DNA from: Isoetes taiwanensis | Taxonomy: Eukaryota; Streptophyta; Lycopodiopsida; Isoetales; Isoetaceae | Assembly: GCA_021234155.1 (NCBI GenBank) | Contig: JAJEKV010000140.1 | Coordinates: forward strand, 1,149,407-1,213,406 | Direction: 5' to 3' | Length of the DNA: 64,000 nt | Shown here: one piece after another, positions 1-13,265 of the stretch | Position numbering within the stretch: position 1 is the first letter of the stretch | Layout: each line of letters starts with the position of its first letter | Made by a program: the position numbers and the translations under genes | The notes under the pieces: generated by a model | The model's input: only the letters and a program-made list of their open reading frames with translations | Database searches by the model: none | What the model was told of the DNA's origin: nothing

Positions 1-1960
1 TTCAATGGCGCGGATGGGATGGAGATATTGTTCGTTTCATAATAATAAACAATGGTGTGTATTATCCGGCATTTGCCCGCAAAGATTTTCCAACTTGCTT
101 CATTTTACGCTAATTATTTTGCGGGGGTTTTGATCGGCGTCAATTAACTTTGGTTCCCATGGCTATTTGTGTTTTCCGCCTTGAAAGGCTATGGCGCTTT
201 TGTTTGCCGGATTCAATCGGGCCTGGAACTATTTTTCCTACGGCAGAGGTGCGGCTATGGCAGAAAGGAAAGTGTGGAAGTTTGACAGAGCTTATGGCGC
301 AGCTCTTTACCCTGCTTTTGATCACTCCTCTGATATTTCCAATGATTACTCTGCAGCAATAGCTTGACAAGGACTTGAACGCTCTGGCATATACTTAGCC
401 ATTTTCTATTCCTTGGCCGTTTTTCCTTTGTTTATTGGGCTCGGTGCATACGGTACTTGTTTGAATTTAAGCAGATTCAGCAACTGTCTGATTTAATAAC
501 ATCTGCCAAAAATATTAATCCTTTGGTTCTGAAGAATCATTGCTCGTGCTGGCACTAAAGGCATCTTCCTTTCTCCATCCATATTAGCATCATTTGCAAT
601 TACCAAAATTGAAAAAGAATAATATGAACGAGACACAACTGCCATAATCTTCTTGATAGCATGTCATGGAACTTGTGCCAATGTTAAGCAACGAACTTAC
701 TTATTGCGTGTCTAACCTGGTTGCTTTGTGCAAAGAGTTGAACATGCCATTTTGTAGATTTTTTTCAATCACATTGTGTGCAAGAGCAATGTCAATAAAA
801 GTGCCTTCAAAGGTGAAATTAAAAACAAGTATGACGAAATAATCTGGCTATAAGATATTGTTTGAAGCAATATATTGCATTAATCCAGAGTATATATGTT
901 TATTGACATCTGGGATCAATCCATCTGCTGGTTATGAAGAGCAAATAGGTGCTATTTTTTAAAAAAACAGCAATTCTTTTTTGCAATTTGGAAATCTCGT
1001 TAGAAGGTGAGCTGCTTTTTAGCAGATTGAAAAAAAATACTTAACTTATTTGCTAAACCCATTTTAAAAACTACACTTAATCTGGTTGGAAAGCTAGAGA
1101 ATTTGATAGACAAAATAAGAAAACTACACTTAATCTGATTGGAAAGCTAGAGAATCCAACAAATACTCCTCAAAGATCAAGTGGTGCATCGAGATTCCAT
1201 GTGGTAGCAAGCATGCTTAAGAGTTGATTACTATGTTGTTGCAGAACAAATGTCTGAAACTCAGTTATTCTTGCTTTGAACCTTTGTACTCAACAAGTTT
1301 TGATCGAAATAGGTTTGATTATCTCGAATATATGTATGAACTATAATAATATCCTTCAGTTTACGAATAGAAAAAAATCAAATAACAATGCATTCATGCG
1401 TTGATGCTTCAGAGCACGAGATTCAGTGGAAACAAAGCCCCTCCATGTTATCTCCATATACAAATCGTGAGGTGCATCCACTGCTTAGATCATATGGCCA
1501 GCATAGGAGCCGTAGCTATGAATCTACACCTGTCTAGCCTCGATATGGGCTAGATGACGTCCTTCCACAAGAAGGCATTATTTATGGCTCAAGCAAATGG
1601 CCTCGTGGCCAGGAAAATTCCTCGACCGTAAGGGAGCACATGGTCAAAAATGTTATTTGGCACTGTTCTCGTCAATTGTCAAATTATTTTGCACGTTTAC
1701 ACTTGTTGAGGTTCCTTATTTTCCAACCTACTTCATCATAGGAGAATATACATATATTCTTACACGAATCATTTATCAACAAAAATCAACTATGATTGTT
1801 GCTAAAATTCTTATGCTAAATTGTTTGGGATGTGAGTTTAAATTTTCTTTTTTGTTTTCATCATTTTTTGGGGTTTACATTTTGTTTGTTTACACCGGAT
1901 ATGACGATGTAAGTTTGAATTCTCTTTTTTGTTTTCATCGTTTTCTGGGGTTTACATCAG
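1..1960. other. No gene recognised; small tandem duplication inside
   Basis: No open frame here resembles a known family and none continues convincingly into an exon. The GDSL first exon expected upstream of the pseudogene at 1961 was looked for and not found. A duplication of about 54 bp lies at 1066-1157 (two copies of a segment containing ACTACACTTAATCTG and TTGGAAAGCTAGAGAAT). Confidence 0.5.
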
Positions 1961-2843
1961 GGCGTGGTGCCTTTAAAAGAACAAATCAGATAGTTCCAAC
2001 AACTTGCAACAAAATTGAAACAAAAGCTTAGAGGATCTACAGCAGCAGTACTTTCAAAGTCGCTGATTGCGATCACAACAGGAAGTAATGATATAGGTTT
2101 AAATTACCTCGTGAACACAACATTCAGGCAGACTGTGCCAGTTCCAGAATTTATTGCATCTCTCATGAAGAGTTATGAAGAAGCTATAATAGTGTATATA
2201 ATTTCTTATGTGTTTGAACATTTGATTTTTATTTCTTAAACAGTATATTTGACACATCTAAGATTGTGATGACAGGCTCTATATCAAACTGGAGTGAGGA
2301 AATTTGTGGTATTTGAATTGGGCACACTTGGATGCACTCCCAATGCTAGAATGACAGCCAGCTTTTCAAATGAGACTGGATGCTTAAATGCAGCAAATCA
2401 GCTAGCACTCATGTTCAATATTGCGGTGAAAAATTTGCTTGGAAATGTCACGGCAACACTGAAGGATGCAAAGATTGTGCATGGCAAGAGCTTTGATGTT
2501 TTCACTGAAATGATTACCTATGGAGGGCAATACGGTAAAGCCCACACATGCTATCTGCTATTTCAAGTAAGCTTTTCTAATGGGATTTTGTGCAGGATTT
2601 GTGAGCACTAGTCAAGTGCTTGCTGTGGAGCAGGTCCATTCAATGCTTTGCTTAAGTGTGGGCTCAACGTAAGCTCAAGTTCTCCTTATAAAATATACAT
2701 TGGCAAATTTCCATCTAAATACATGTTTTGGGATAGTGTACATCCCACTGAGGGCTGCATATCGGATTATCTTTCAACGATTTTGGCATGGCAATGCCTC
2801 ATACATTGAACCCTTCAACATCCAGACCTTGGTCTCACTTTAA
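1961..2843 (+). pseudogene. GDSL esterase/lipase pseudogene, 5'-truncated
   Basis: Three exon-like blocks match the C-terminal two thirds of a plant GDSL/SGNH lipase. Block 1 (about 1961-2195) encodes VVPLKEQIR then LSKSLIAITTGSNDI, where GxND is the family's block III. Block 2 (2276-2534) encodes TGVRKFVVFELGTLGCTPNA. Block 3 (2596-2843) encodes ACCGAGPFNALLKCG and DSVHPTEG, holding the Asp-x-x-His pair. GT-AG borders join blocks 1 to 2 and 2 to 3 in phase. The first exon with the FGDSL nucleophile is absent. Disruptions: in-frame TAG at 1991-1993, a frameshift near 2615 before ACCGAG, and another near 2782 before the natural end IEPFNIQTLVSL. Family members normally have about 350-380 residues and are secreted; this copy cannot encode an active enzyme. 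Confidence 0.85.
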
Positions 2844-2849
2844 CGAGCA

Positions 2850-3550
2850 TAACCTAGGTCCGCACATAAGAATATCCATGTGAATTAGCAGCATATCCGG
2901 GACGTAAAGTGCTTTAGTGTTCTAGAGAGTCTTATGATGACCACCTAGATAAAATAGAGGGTAAGATATGTTGGTAATATGCATGATAAAATTTGGTAAA
3001 CATGTTCTTTTGGTGAACTAGTTGCCAGGGAATAATGTCATACTTTCCAAGCATCTTTTCCTCAGCGAGGACACTCAATGTGTGTCTCATGAATGAGTGG
3101 ATATCAAATGTTAGTTGGTAATTGTAATGCCAAGGTTATATTTGTGGCCCAAACAATTCTCGAAAGGGGTGCATATATTTTAAGCTGGGAATGTTGTGAC
3201 GTGGCTAGATCTTTGTTGTTGGTGATTTTGAAGAGAGGGGATTCCGAATGGATGGCCGGTCTGCTATCCGTCCGTTAAATTATTATCCGCCCCTCAAGTT
3301 TACGGAGATCCAACAGTTGAGAGCAATCTTGGCCAATAGTTTACTGGAGCCATGAGCCATAACACACAGTGGCTTCATAACACCCTAGAGTGTTATTAGA
3401 TGACCGATTCGGATTGATTTTGTTGCAGATGGCCCAAAACTCTCGAGACGGTGTGTTAAGGGCGATAACACCCTGGCCCTCGGGTGTTACTTCAAATTTT
3501 TTTTTTGGGCCATTAAAATGTGTTGTGCGCACTCCCTTGCCAGGCCCTCA
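2850..3550. other. No gene recognised
   Basis: Short frames only. A small perfect-arm hairpin (ATAACAC / GTGTTAT) lies near 3380-3400, and a related TAACAC/GGTGTTA pair near 3462-3490. Nothing else stands out. Confidence 0.4.
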
Positions 3551-3551
3551 A

Positions 3552-3785
3552 TTTTTGGGTTGCCCCTGGGGCAAACCTTTGTTTATGTGGGTTTTTGGCA
3601 TATCGTAGGTATATGCTAGAATATCCCTAGTATCCCTAGAATATGCTAGTATATGCTGGTGACGGTACAAACCTATTCTTCCCTGTAAATTCTCGGTCAC
3701 CTGCGTTGTGGGTCAGGGATGCTTGAACCGGCTAACTGGGAAGACAGACGAAGCTCCAATCTTGCATTCCTTATTTCTGTGTGTG
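3552..3785. repeat. Dispersed repeat family 1, copy 1
   Basis: About 230 bp that recurs in the same orientation at 43856-44074. Shared blocks include TTTTTGGGTTGCCCC, GTTTATGTGGGTTTTTGGC, CTATTCTTCCCTGTAAATTC and GAAGACAGACGAAGCTCC. This copy carries an extra expansion of the short unit ATATCCCTAG near 3611-3655. It has no coding potential I trust and no terminal repeats I can define. It may be part of a non-autonomous mobile element. Confidence 0.8.
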
Positions 3786-3948
3786 GATCCGGTCGAGCGC
3801 AGAAAAACAAAGCCCACAAAACTCGAATCTCTTCCAAATCCTGAAGACGGCAACATAAGCTTGGAATTGCAAATGGTAAGCTCTAGTTTCTTCAATCTGT
3901 GAGAAAAGCATGGCTCATGGATATGCCGCTGTTACGTCTGGACCAAAC

Positions 3949-4113
3949 AAAGGAAAATAAAACAACACAAAACGAAACCCCCCTTTCAAACCATTAATAA
4001 CCCCAAAGACATCAAATGACCCAACAAGAACCATGAAATGAAACGACAACAAGAAACATGAAAACACACTCTCGGGCCACCGAAGGGCAACCCTCCGTGC
4101 GTAGCACCTTGTT
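3949..4113. repeat. Dispersed repeat family 2, copy 1
   Basis: About 165 bp recurring with roughly 94% identity at 51922-52087, same orientation. Landmarks are AAAGGAAAATAAAACAAC at the left, ACACACTCTCGGGCCACCGA in the middle, and CCTCCGTGCGTAGCACCTTG at the right, where GTGC-GTA-GCAC is a small hairpin. A GC-rich hairpin near one end of an AT-rich repeat recalls Helitron termini, but I see no CTRR end at the right distance, so classification is open. Confidence 0.8.
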
Positions 4114-7100
4114 TGAATTTATAGGCAAGAAAATTGTTTGGGCTTCAGTGTCGTGGCATAGGAGAATGGCCAGAGCTGTTTATACGGTATCTTTGTGCAG
4201 ATCCACCGGTTCTTAATTCCAAGTTCTTGGCCATAGAGCATGTAAGGAATGTAAGGACGTCTAAATGTAGCGGAGCAAACAAGACCACAATCATTTTCAA
4301 AATGGCGCATATGCGTACCAAAAGGAAGCCGAAAATATGCCCAATTTGGAGCTCTGGAGCTTTAGTTTTTGTAATTGTAATAGAGGGTTTGGAAACTAGA
4401 ACCTCAGTTTTAGACTTGGAAAGGATGACCCAGCTTCTGTCAGCACAGTGCTGGCTAAGTTGAAATTCTTTCTCTTTGGAGCAGCTCGTACAGATCCTTC
4501 AATGTACTAGATTGTTCTACCAAATAAATGGTGCCGTGCAATCCTTATCGTTTTCTTCATTTGGTCATATCTAATGTTTATTTTTTTCACTTACATGCCA
4601 TTATCTTATTGGGTCTAGAACAACCATTTTCTTTGTCATTTCTACAACTAAGCCCGAGTTCATGTTGCATTGCTATGTGTGTGAGAAATAGTGGAATCAC
4701 AATATTTTGCGCATAATTGTCCACAGCAACAAAAATACTATTTGATGTATTGCATGTGAAGTTCACATCAACAAAAATATGACAACAATAAAATGCATAT
4801 TTTTCTTAATTTGTCAAAATTTGGGTTGTGGCAATTTCTTGTGAAGTACCAAAAGCCACATCAACAAAATATTGCAACAATAAAATGCAATCTTATTCTT
4901 TGATGCTATTCAATTTTAAAGCAAAACCTTTTTGGTTTGCATCTATGCTGCGATGGTGATTTGCATCTATCCTGCGATGGACCCAAATATAAGAAGTAGG
5001 TAGGGAAGAGAAACGTTCGCGGCGGCCTTGGCCGCCGCGATAAGTTTCTTGTCATTCCATATATAAAGCAGTATCATTTTCCTTCTTAAGAAAAATAGGA
5101 GGTATTTTTTCTGGGCTGAGAGCAACCTAAGCGCTTGACACGTACATTTTTCTCTCCTTTTCTAAAACCTTAAACGACAAAATATTGGATGGTCGACACG
5201 ATTCCGTCCAATCTTGGAGATCTCTCACGGTGGCTTTCTTGCTCTGCACGCAATCCCTAGCTATTTGCATGTTCAGCCATAGCCAGAAGCCCTTCTCAAG
5301 CCAGGGTATTCCACTTCCGGCAGATAAACCAAGACAAGAGCCCAGACGCCGGACCTGGCCGGAATAGGTCTAGGAAAGGCAAAAATGGGCAAAAGAAACA
5401 GCCCCAAAGAGGCTTGGGTGTCGCCCAGTTAGAAAAGCTCCGTTTATGAACAGAGAGCAAACAAGAGGCCGCTTGCTTAGCTTCGTTACAGCATCGCGGG
5501 CATGGTTTACCTCCCATTCCTTCTTCTTTTGCATTTTCAGAAGCCTTGTGTGTGCGGCAATCTTTGAGTACGCAGGTAAAAGATGGGATGCTTCAAGTTT
5601 TGAGCGCACTACATATGTGACTGCATGTGCAAAGATCGGCCTGTTTCTCGCTTATCTCTTGCTTGAACATGTTTGGGCACAAAAATCCCCCTGCTTTTTC
5701 CAGACCGAAATCCCCCGATTCTCGCTGCGATATGCTATGTTTTTCCCCAAAAATACTCTTTTTTCCCTTTGATACGATTTGGGAGCACCGCGGGACTCGG
5801 GTTATGGCAGCTCTCAAGGGCAAATCCGGATCATCGATGGGCAATTGATTATAGTGCTTGCAAATTTATCAATTTTACCTGCTATAGGCCCGATTTGCCA
5901 TGCTCTGGATTGTTCGGTTTTGGCGGATAAATCTGCAAGAATCGAAGCTAGGAGCCCCTCAATCATCGCCATGGCTTCTCTTGGTTTCCTTTGAAGGTCC
6001 AACATGCTACCCCATTTAACGCAGATTTAGTTTTGCACTCCTTTGGCACCATCGGCGACTTTGGGAGCCGCTCCTTTGCTGTTAAGACGGCCTCATTTTG
6101 CATGGCGAGATCTGTGGGAAAAGTTCGGCCGTAACATGGAGCGTTTGGTAATACATTTTTATGCATGTATATCTCTCGGAAGATTGATTGCGGGGCAAAA
6201 GTTGCGAAGTAATAAAATTTCCTTTCTTTTATCGGGTTATTTAGAGTGATTTGCGAGAACTACTATTATAGTCTTTGCAGTTGATGAAGCGTCCGATGTA
6301 CGTCGAGTGCTCCGGCTTTACTAGGAGACCTAGCAAAGGTAATGCGTGTGATCAAGATATGTTTGTCTACATAACGGTCCTTAAGAATATACTATAAAAC
6401 CAGGTGCATAAGACAATGTATGCAACATAAGTATGGGTAAAGTCCCACTATAAGAACTTAGGGTTTTTATGTCATAGTCTTCATGGCATACCAAAAATAT
6501 ACCCTTTTTGGAAACTCAACAACGGATGGTAATATATGTGGCTGACTAAGAGTCAAACAGCGACAAAATAGAAGCACACGAGCAATCTTTTGAGGAAGAT
6601 AAGATAGGATGCAAAGAAGCTCAAATGTTGATGTCAGAGCATCCCTTGAAGCAGCTAGGATAGCCAACAGATAATCTTCCTAGGATGCCTTTCGTTGGAT
6701 TTTGAAAAGTTGTTTTAGTTATACTTAATATCTTGAAGGTGATCGCCCTCTTTGCATATTACCCTCCTTGGACTACTTCTGCTTTTTTTGCCCCATTAGA
6801 TCTAGTGCATCCAAGGCACATCCACAGCACATGGCCCATAGCTATAAAATTTTTAGTTTATAATGCGCTATAATGCTGCCTTTAAGATATATTACGTGAA
6901 GTACTAAAGGTTGAAAAGATATATTGAGTTAGATGCTTTATGAAGCCGCAAACGCCGTATAAGATGTTCCAAAATGTATGTGATCATGGAACAGCAAACT
7001 TGCGTGAATTATGCATGTTAAGGCAACGAAGAGTTGGGGATCCGTAGAAGTGGAGAAGAGTTGTTCTTCTTTGAGTGTTTGGTATTTGTGAATGTGCAAG

Positions 7101-10100
7101 GTAATTTGGCACGACTCAAATGTTTACACCATGCTTGTGTTTTATCTGCTGTCTAGTTCTAAATAGCATGTCCTCTTATTTGTTCTGCATTTGCATCATC
7201 TATATGGATTTAAATGCCAGATTGTCAATGTATTTCGAGGAGAAAATGAGCTGGCAGGTCTAGAAACACCAAAGGTGATGGTGATTTCCTACACGATGTT
7301 AAATCATCTTTGAGATGATATTCTGTGTAATTGTGTATGAATCTCATGCTCTCAGCAAGACGTCCTCAAAAATGTGAATTGTAACAAATCCTAATATTTT
7401 CGTGTTGCATATGCTTTAGTCAAGGGCTCCTGGAAAGACATTTAAGATGGAAATGCTGGCCATATTTTTCCTGATATTTTGTGTTGCATCTGCTTTGACT
7501 TCTTAGACAAAGGCTTTTGGGAAGATGTAAGTATTGAATTTGCATATGACCAAAAGGTAAATAACGGTCGCAAATCAGACCAAATGTAGAATCATATTGC
7601 ATCTGTCATAGGCATGAAAGCTTAGACTCTCAACAGTTGAAGGAGCTGGGCATATGATTTAAGATTCTGAGCGGAAATTAATTGTGTGTCCCTTTTTACA
7701 CAATATAAGATATTAGAGACTGAAGTCCTGGATCAGATGTTTATTATGTTTGTAAGTAGTAGGAGGCATTTCATTTATGGTAGATTTGGAATCCCCCTTT
7801 CTGTCACTTTAAAGCGTTTGATATGTGTCTAGGCTTAATTATATGACAGTCCCCATCTTTCTAGATTTAAGTTAAGTAGGTTGTTCTGCTGATACGTCTG
7901 CCATTTCTGCCAGACACTTTACAATGGGTTCTGGGACCCCATTGTCTCCCTTCAACACTCAGGTCCGGAGTAACTGGCATTTTCGTGGATAAGGTAGTTC
8001 TTCATTATGTGAAGATATTTTCATTTGTTGGTTCTTAGTTGCAGACTGCAGAAGGAAGAATTCTGATGTCCAGGATCGCTTGGCTCTAAGACATGTATGC
8101 TTCCTCTTTTGCTTTACATGCAATTCTTCTTTGTGAATATGCTCTTCCCTTTTTTGCTAATTTTGTGTGGTTACTGTGCAAAAATGCACACATTCAGTGC
8201 TTAACATTGAACATTTGGCACTGGCGTTGGACGATCTTTACCAATCCAGTGAGGTTTTTTCCCACTAAGCATGTTCCCTATTATATGATCTATTATATGA
8301 TGAGCATGCATATCACCTGTCATTTTTCCAGAAATTTTTTACTCCTGGGATTTTTCTCAAACCAAGCAAAATTGTCGAAATATAAGGGTGTTGAATGCAG
8401 GGTTTATGCTTATGTCTTGGTAATGCGGATCATCTGATATTATATAATTAGCTTTGTTAAATGGCAAAGGGATCATTGCAGGTTCTGGCATGATATTGCG
8501 TCTTTCGCTGCACCAAGAACAACATTCTGTGTTGCATGTTTTCAAAACATTCTCTGTTACATCTAGGTCTTGGAATTTTCCATGTTTATCTGTTTCAAAG
8601 AGACATTTCAATTCTAGTGAAGCAATTTGAGAAAAAAAAATTGCTTTGGATTTTGAGGACTTCAAATTATATACTAGGAAGGGATGCAGTAGCTCTAGCA
8701 AAAAAAAAACAATTGGCATGCATGAAGACTTCTATTATCCTTTGGAATCGTGGATCTTAGTTATCCCTTGGTGAATTTTTCAGATCTGAGATGTTGTCTA
8801 ATGGCGTGCTTACGCCCTTCAATGACGGTTCAGTGTCCACACGAGCTATAGCTATTGCCTAGTTCTTTTGTTTAAAGTCTTGCTTGTGAAGTTTTCTGAC
8901 ATTTCTAATTTCTTTCAGTCTTTTTGGAATTAGTGCCTTGCAAAGCAGGTAAGATAGATGGATAGATATTGTTTTAGAGAAGCATGGAATGAAGATGCAA
9001 GATGACACAAGAAGACATGCAGTAAATGTTCAAGAATGAAGGCAAAAAACGTGTGTGCATTCAACTTTTGATGCTTGCAGATTGGAGTTTATTATACCAT
9101 CTTATATACCCAAGTTGTATGCTACTGTCAAAAAACAATACAAATGTTAATCTCATCCCTTACTAGACATCAACTTTTTGGTGGCAATGCACATTTATAA
9201 GGATCTAATGTAAATGATTGTTAGGTTCTATAGGAATTTACTCGAGTTTTTACATCGGAACGAGCTGTAGATTTCCATAATGGCATTGAAATATCTCAGA
9301 CGTTGAAATGGTCAATATGTATCTCAATGTCATTAAAACTTGTGCAAGGCATTGTGATTGCACACAAGTCGTTCATAGGCATTGGCATAAGCATTCCTTG
9401 GGGTATGAAAAACTTGCCAAACAACAAGCCATCATCGCATTCTGGTTATCAGGTTTTTTTAACCTTGAAGAAACTTTGGGTGGTGCAAAAAAAGTCACTC
9501 CTATTCATGGGTTGAGCAGTGGACTTAGATGCTTCATTCCTAAGGAATACCCCCTCCTGTTTTACAACAACTCTTTGTGGTAGGCAGAAGTCATAGCAGG
9601 TATGACTTTCCCTTAAAAAACAAGATGCTTTTTCAGGTCACCCTATGATTATCAAACCATAGGGTTAAAGTCCACGATAGATTAATTGATATCCACAAAA
9701 TTGTACCCTATGATTGTCAGACCATTGGGTGAAATTAACAATAGAGTCACTTGATATCCACAAAATTGCCTCCCTTGAGACAAAGCATATAGCCCCGCCG
9801 AATTAAATTGGTACCAAAATTTTAGCCATTGCACCATTAGATATGCTAACTACCTAACGAATTGCACTTTAACAGGGGCAACCCAAAAACATTCCTTAAG
9901 ATGCTCAAAACCACCCCCTTAAGAGGGGCAATCCAAAAACCTCCCCTCCCTTAAAAGAAGTTCGATGTTTAGATGCAATATCTAGGACCACTTGGGTAGC
10001 ACCTAGTAATTAAGGCTTTGCTAAATTCTAGGCCTGGAAATGAGAACCCAATAATGGGCAGTATTGAGGCTAGGTGCGCTTCCTTCCTCAAAAAAAAAAA

Positions 10101-10920
10101 AAAAGCAAAATTGGAGTAGTCATAAGTTAATTGCATTTTGGCGGGTAAGTTCTTCACTCAATAATGGGCTATGGCTCAGATTCTCTCTTCAAGTATTAAC
10201 TCTATTGGGTAGTCTCTGAATGAATTGGTGCTTCGTAAGAAATTCTTTAGTGCTCTTTGAGCAAGAAAATTTTTAGTGCTCTTTGAGCTGAAGGAGACAT
10301 GGACAGCAAGGGTATAGTATAAACTCTCATAAGATAAAAACTACAATGATGGGTATGGCGGGCACCAAGCTCATAAAACTAAAACTTTTAACATGAATAA
10401 GCAGCCAAATTTTTATCAAGGGAATGCCACAAGAGGATGAGCAGTAGATTCTCAAAACTAATATAGTTTGAGGAACATGCAGATTCAACTCCTGCATGTT
10501 CTTTCACATCTCAAGGATGTCCAGAATTGAAATCTATTCAACTTAGCACAAAACTTCTTTTGCAGCGGGTTGGACTTGCGGCCGCCGCGATAAATTTCTT
10601 GTATTGATAATCTATATTGTGGGGTTGCTTGTGGTGTGTAGTTGATGCTCACATTGCTCTTTAGTGCTGATTCTGGGGCAGATCCCAGATGTGTGTGCTA
10701 ATGCCACGTGTACGGAGCGGATTTTTTTGGGAATCCCCAATGGCCATTGGTTTGAATGGTTAGGACTTTTTTTTAATTAATGGAGTGACCGATTAGAATG
10801 GAGTGACCGATTAGGATTATCGACATAAAGAAATCGGAGAAATGGCTATGGTTGCCGGTGTATTGAGGGGAGGCAGATTGTTGATCAAAAGTCAGGGAAC
10901 AATGCGACCAAGTCGGCACA
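4114..10920. other. Long gene-poor stretch
   Basis: I find no exon of a recognisable family on either strand in this 6.8 kb. It holds a perfect GC-rich palindrome (5018-5039), a partial second copy of it (10580-10602), a degenerate direct duplication of about 66 bp around 9646-9770 (each copy contains TTGATATCCACAAAATTG), and scattered poly-A/T. The frames of about 60-120 codons at 5.4-6.0 kb and 8.1-8.8 kb overlap one another on both strands and have no family resemblance. Confidence 0.45.
5018..5039. repeat. Perfect 10-bp GC palindrome with TT spacer
   Basis: Arms CGCGGCGGCC and GGCCGCCGCG flank TT. The right arm and its flank (GGCCGCCGCGATAAGTTTC) recur at 10580-10602 with one mismatch (GATAAATTTCTTGT), so this is part of a dispersed repeat rather than a lone chance hairpin. 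It could be a transposon terminus; no partner end was found. Confidence 0.65.
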
Positions 10921-10923
10921 GCT

Positions 10924-13265
10924 ATGAAGGATACAGTAGATGGGGAGGAGGAGCAGCTCATCCCCAATGCACGAAAGCACCGAAACTGGAGGTATGTATA
11001 CCAGAAAATCTGGAGCCCCTTTACTTGGCTCCAAATGCTGGGCAAGCAGCTGGGCTGGAGCTTTGTCGCCGCTGTTATTATAGTATATGGTTTTAGTCGC
11101 GGCGTAGAAGGTTCTCTGTACAAAGTGGTCGTTATGTATTACTGGAAAGATGTCCAAATGCAGCAGCCCTCTGCAATGCAGTTTTATCACGGAATCACAA
11201 CGATTCCTTGGGACGTGAAACCGTTGTGGGGTTTTGTCACTGACACTGTTCCCATTCTGGGTTATCATCGCCGTCCTTATTTTGCTTTTGCAGGTTAGGA
11301 AAAAAATTGTCTTATTTCTATGCTTTCTTTTTTAATATACATTGTGATTCTGACCATAATCAACGTGATTCAGGGCTTTTAGGTGTTGGATCCAGCTTGG
11401 TGCTGGTGGCAGCTCGAAAATTACAAGCTGGAAATGCACTTTGTTTATTTGTTGCAAGTTCAGCTGGTGGTGCCATAGCTGATGTTACCCTAGATGCAAT
11501 TTCTGCTAAGAAGAGTCGGGAACATCCAAATCTCGCTCCAGATATACAAAGCTTGTGTTTCTCATGCATGTCGATAGGGAATTTATTGGGGTTTTCTCTA
11601 ACTGGGTTAGCTGGCTCTCTGCTAGGGCCGCAAGTAAGTGGAATTTTCTATTTCTCCCTTCCATTTTTTCGTTCTCATCTTGCTTCAATTCTATTATGGT
11701 TACAACAGATTTGACTAGCACATTTACTGACTATAAAGTTATGCCTTGTTTATTTATTGTTACATTTGAACAGCATATGAAATAACGAAGATGGTGTAAA
11801 AGGATGCATTTCGTTCTAAGTAGGGCACTGAGGATTACTTTGCAGAGTAAATTGTTTTGCCAAAGTGTAAACCCGTGTTCTGACCTGCTAGTTCAAACAT
11901 TCCAGAGACCCATTAGTATAAGATACCTTTGTTTCAAAATTGGGTTTTCCTACATCATCTCCCAAGCAATTAACAGTTCTTTTGAAGTACTTGCTCAAAG
12001 CTTTGATTGCGTTTCGCACTTGGAAGTGTGTGCAAATGGACTTTTCCCATTCAAACTCATGCAAACCTCCTCTCCTGGTTTAGTATTGCAAACGGTTGAT
12101 GTGCAATGTCATTACATGGGCTAATAGTTTCTTTTGGTGAAGTATATTAGTAACGGATTATGGGAATTTTAGGCTTTCAGGTGCTTTATTTGATTGTAAG
12201 GCAACTGTCTTCTAATCAAGAACTGACTAAGTATATCCTGTTTTGAGATTTTAGGGGGCATTAATCTTGCTAGCCGTTGCGCCCATCCTGTTTCTCTTTC
12301 TCGGCTTCATGCTTGATGAAACACCAGTTACTGTTCAAGACATCCAGGTATTTTGAGTTGTGTTCTTTGTGCATTGATGAGGGATTTTTCTCAGGCATTT
12401 CATTTGTTTAATGATGGAATCCAGTTTAGTAGAAAGTTTCGAGATTTGATCAAGAAGGTGATGGAGACAATGAGGCTTCCTGTGGTGTGGAAGCCTGCCA
12501 TATACATGTCCATATCCTGGGCCATGACTCCTGATATCACAGAGGGAAAGTTCTTCTTCTACACAGATCCAATCAATGGCCTTGGCTTTTCAGAGGTTTG
12601 TTGTGGAAGTATGACTTTTATGCATACACCATAAACCACGTACTTATATATGGGAATGATTGTATGTGCAGGAATTCATTGGAATAGTTTATGCATTCGC
12701 ATCAGTGGGGTCACTGGTAGGAGTTATTGTTTACCAAAAGATTTTAAAGGAATTTCCTTTCAGATCTCTTCTGCTTTGGGGACAATTGCTTATATCCATT
12801 TCTGGACTGTTAGATCTTGCTTTAGTCACCCATTTCAACAAGAAGATACATATTCCTGATTATATTTTTGTCATTATCGACGAAAGCCTCTTTCGGGGAG
12901 TTAATCGGCTGAAGTGGGTTCCATTCTTTGTTCTATGCTCCAGACTCTGCCCTTCAGAGATCGAAGCCACATTTTTTGCATTGCTGGTGTCCATTGATCG
13001 CATTGGACTCATCTTGGCTTCATTTGGTGGTGGGTTTCTTTTGAAAGCATTAAAAGTCAGGCGTGGTGATTTCAGAAATTTGTGGTTGGCTGTTGTCATA
13101 AGAAGTGTGGTAATGCTGTCTCCAATGCTTCTATATCGGTTACTTCCTACCACCAATGCCAGCACCCAGATTCTTCCCCCGGATTTAGCAGCTAAAAATA
13201 TTGATAGAGTTAATGATACAGAGGATGAAAATATTGAATTGACAGTTCAGAATGAGATTATTTGA
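10924..13265 (+). CDS. Folate-biopterin (BT1 family) transporter, 5 exons
   Basis: Exons 10924-11293, 11374-11633, 12255-12347, 12395-12595 and 12672-13265 join in phase across GT-AG introns and give about 505 aa without a stop. This is the BT1/FBT branch of the major facilitator superfamily, whose plant members move folates or pterins across plastid or plasma membranes. Family signatures: KPLWGFVTDTVPILGYHRRP in exon 1, SSAGGAIADVTLDA and LGFSLTGLAGSLLGPQ in exon 2, a conserved LDE after the exon 3 membrane segment, and hydrophobic helices through exon 5. Length fits the usual 480-520 aa. The first ATG is chosen because only stops precede it in frame; its N-terminus is acidic and charged (EEEQLIPNARKHRNWRYVYQ), not an obvious plastid transit peptide, so plasma or another membrane is more likely. 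It sits alone among decayed repeats and appears intact. Confidence 0.93.

Noticed and set aside
10773-11268. Minus-strand ORFs of 116 and 127 codons
   Set aside because: They are shadows of exon 1 of the folate-biopterin transporter.
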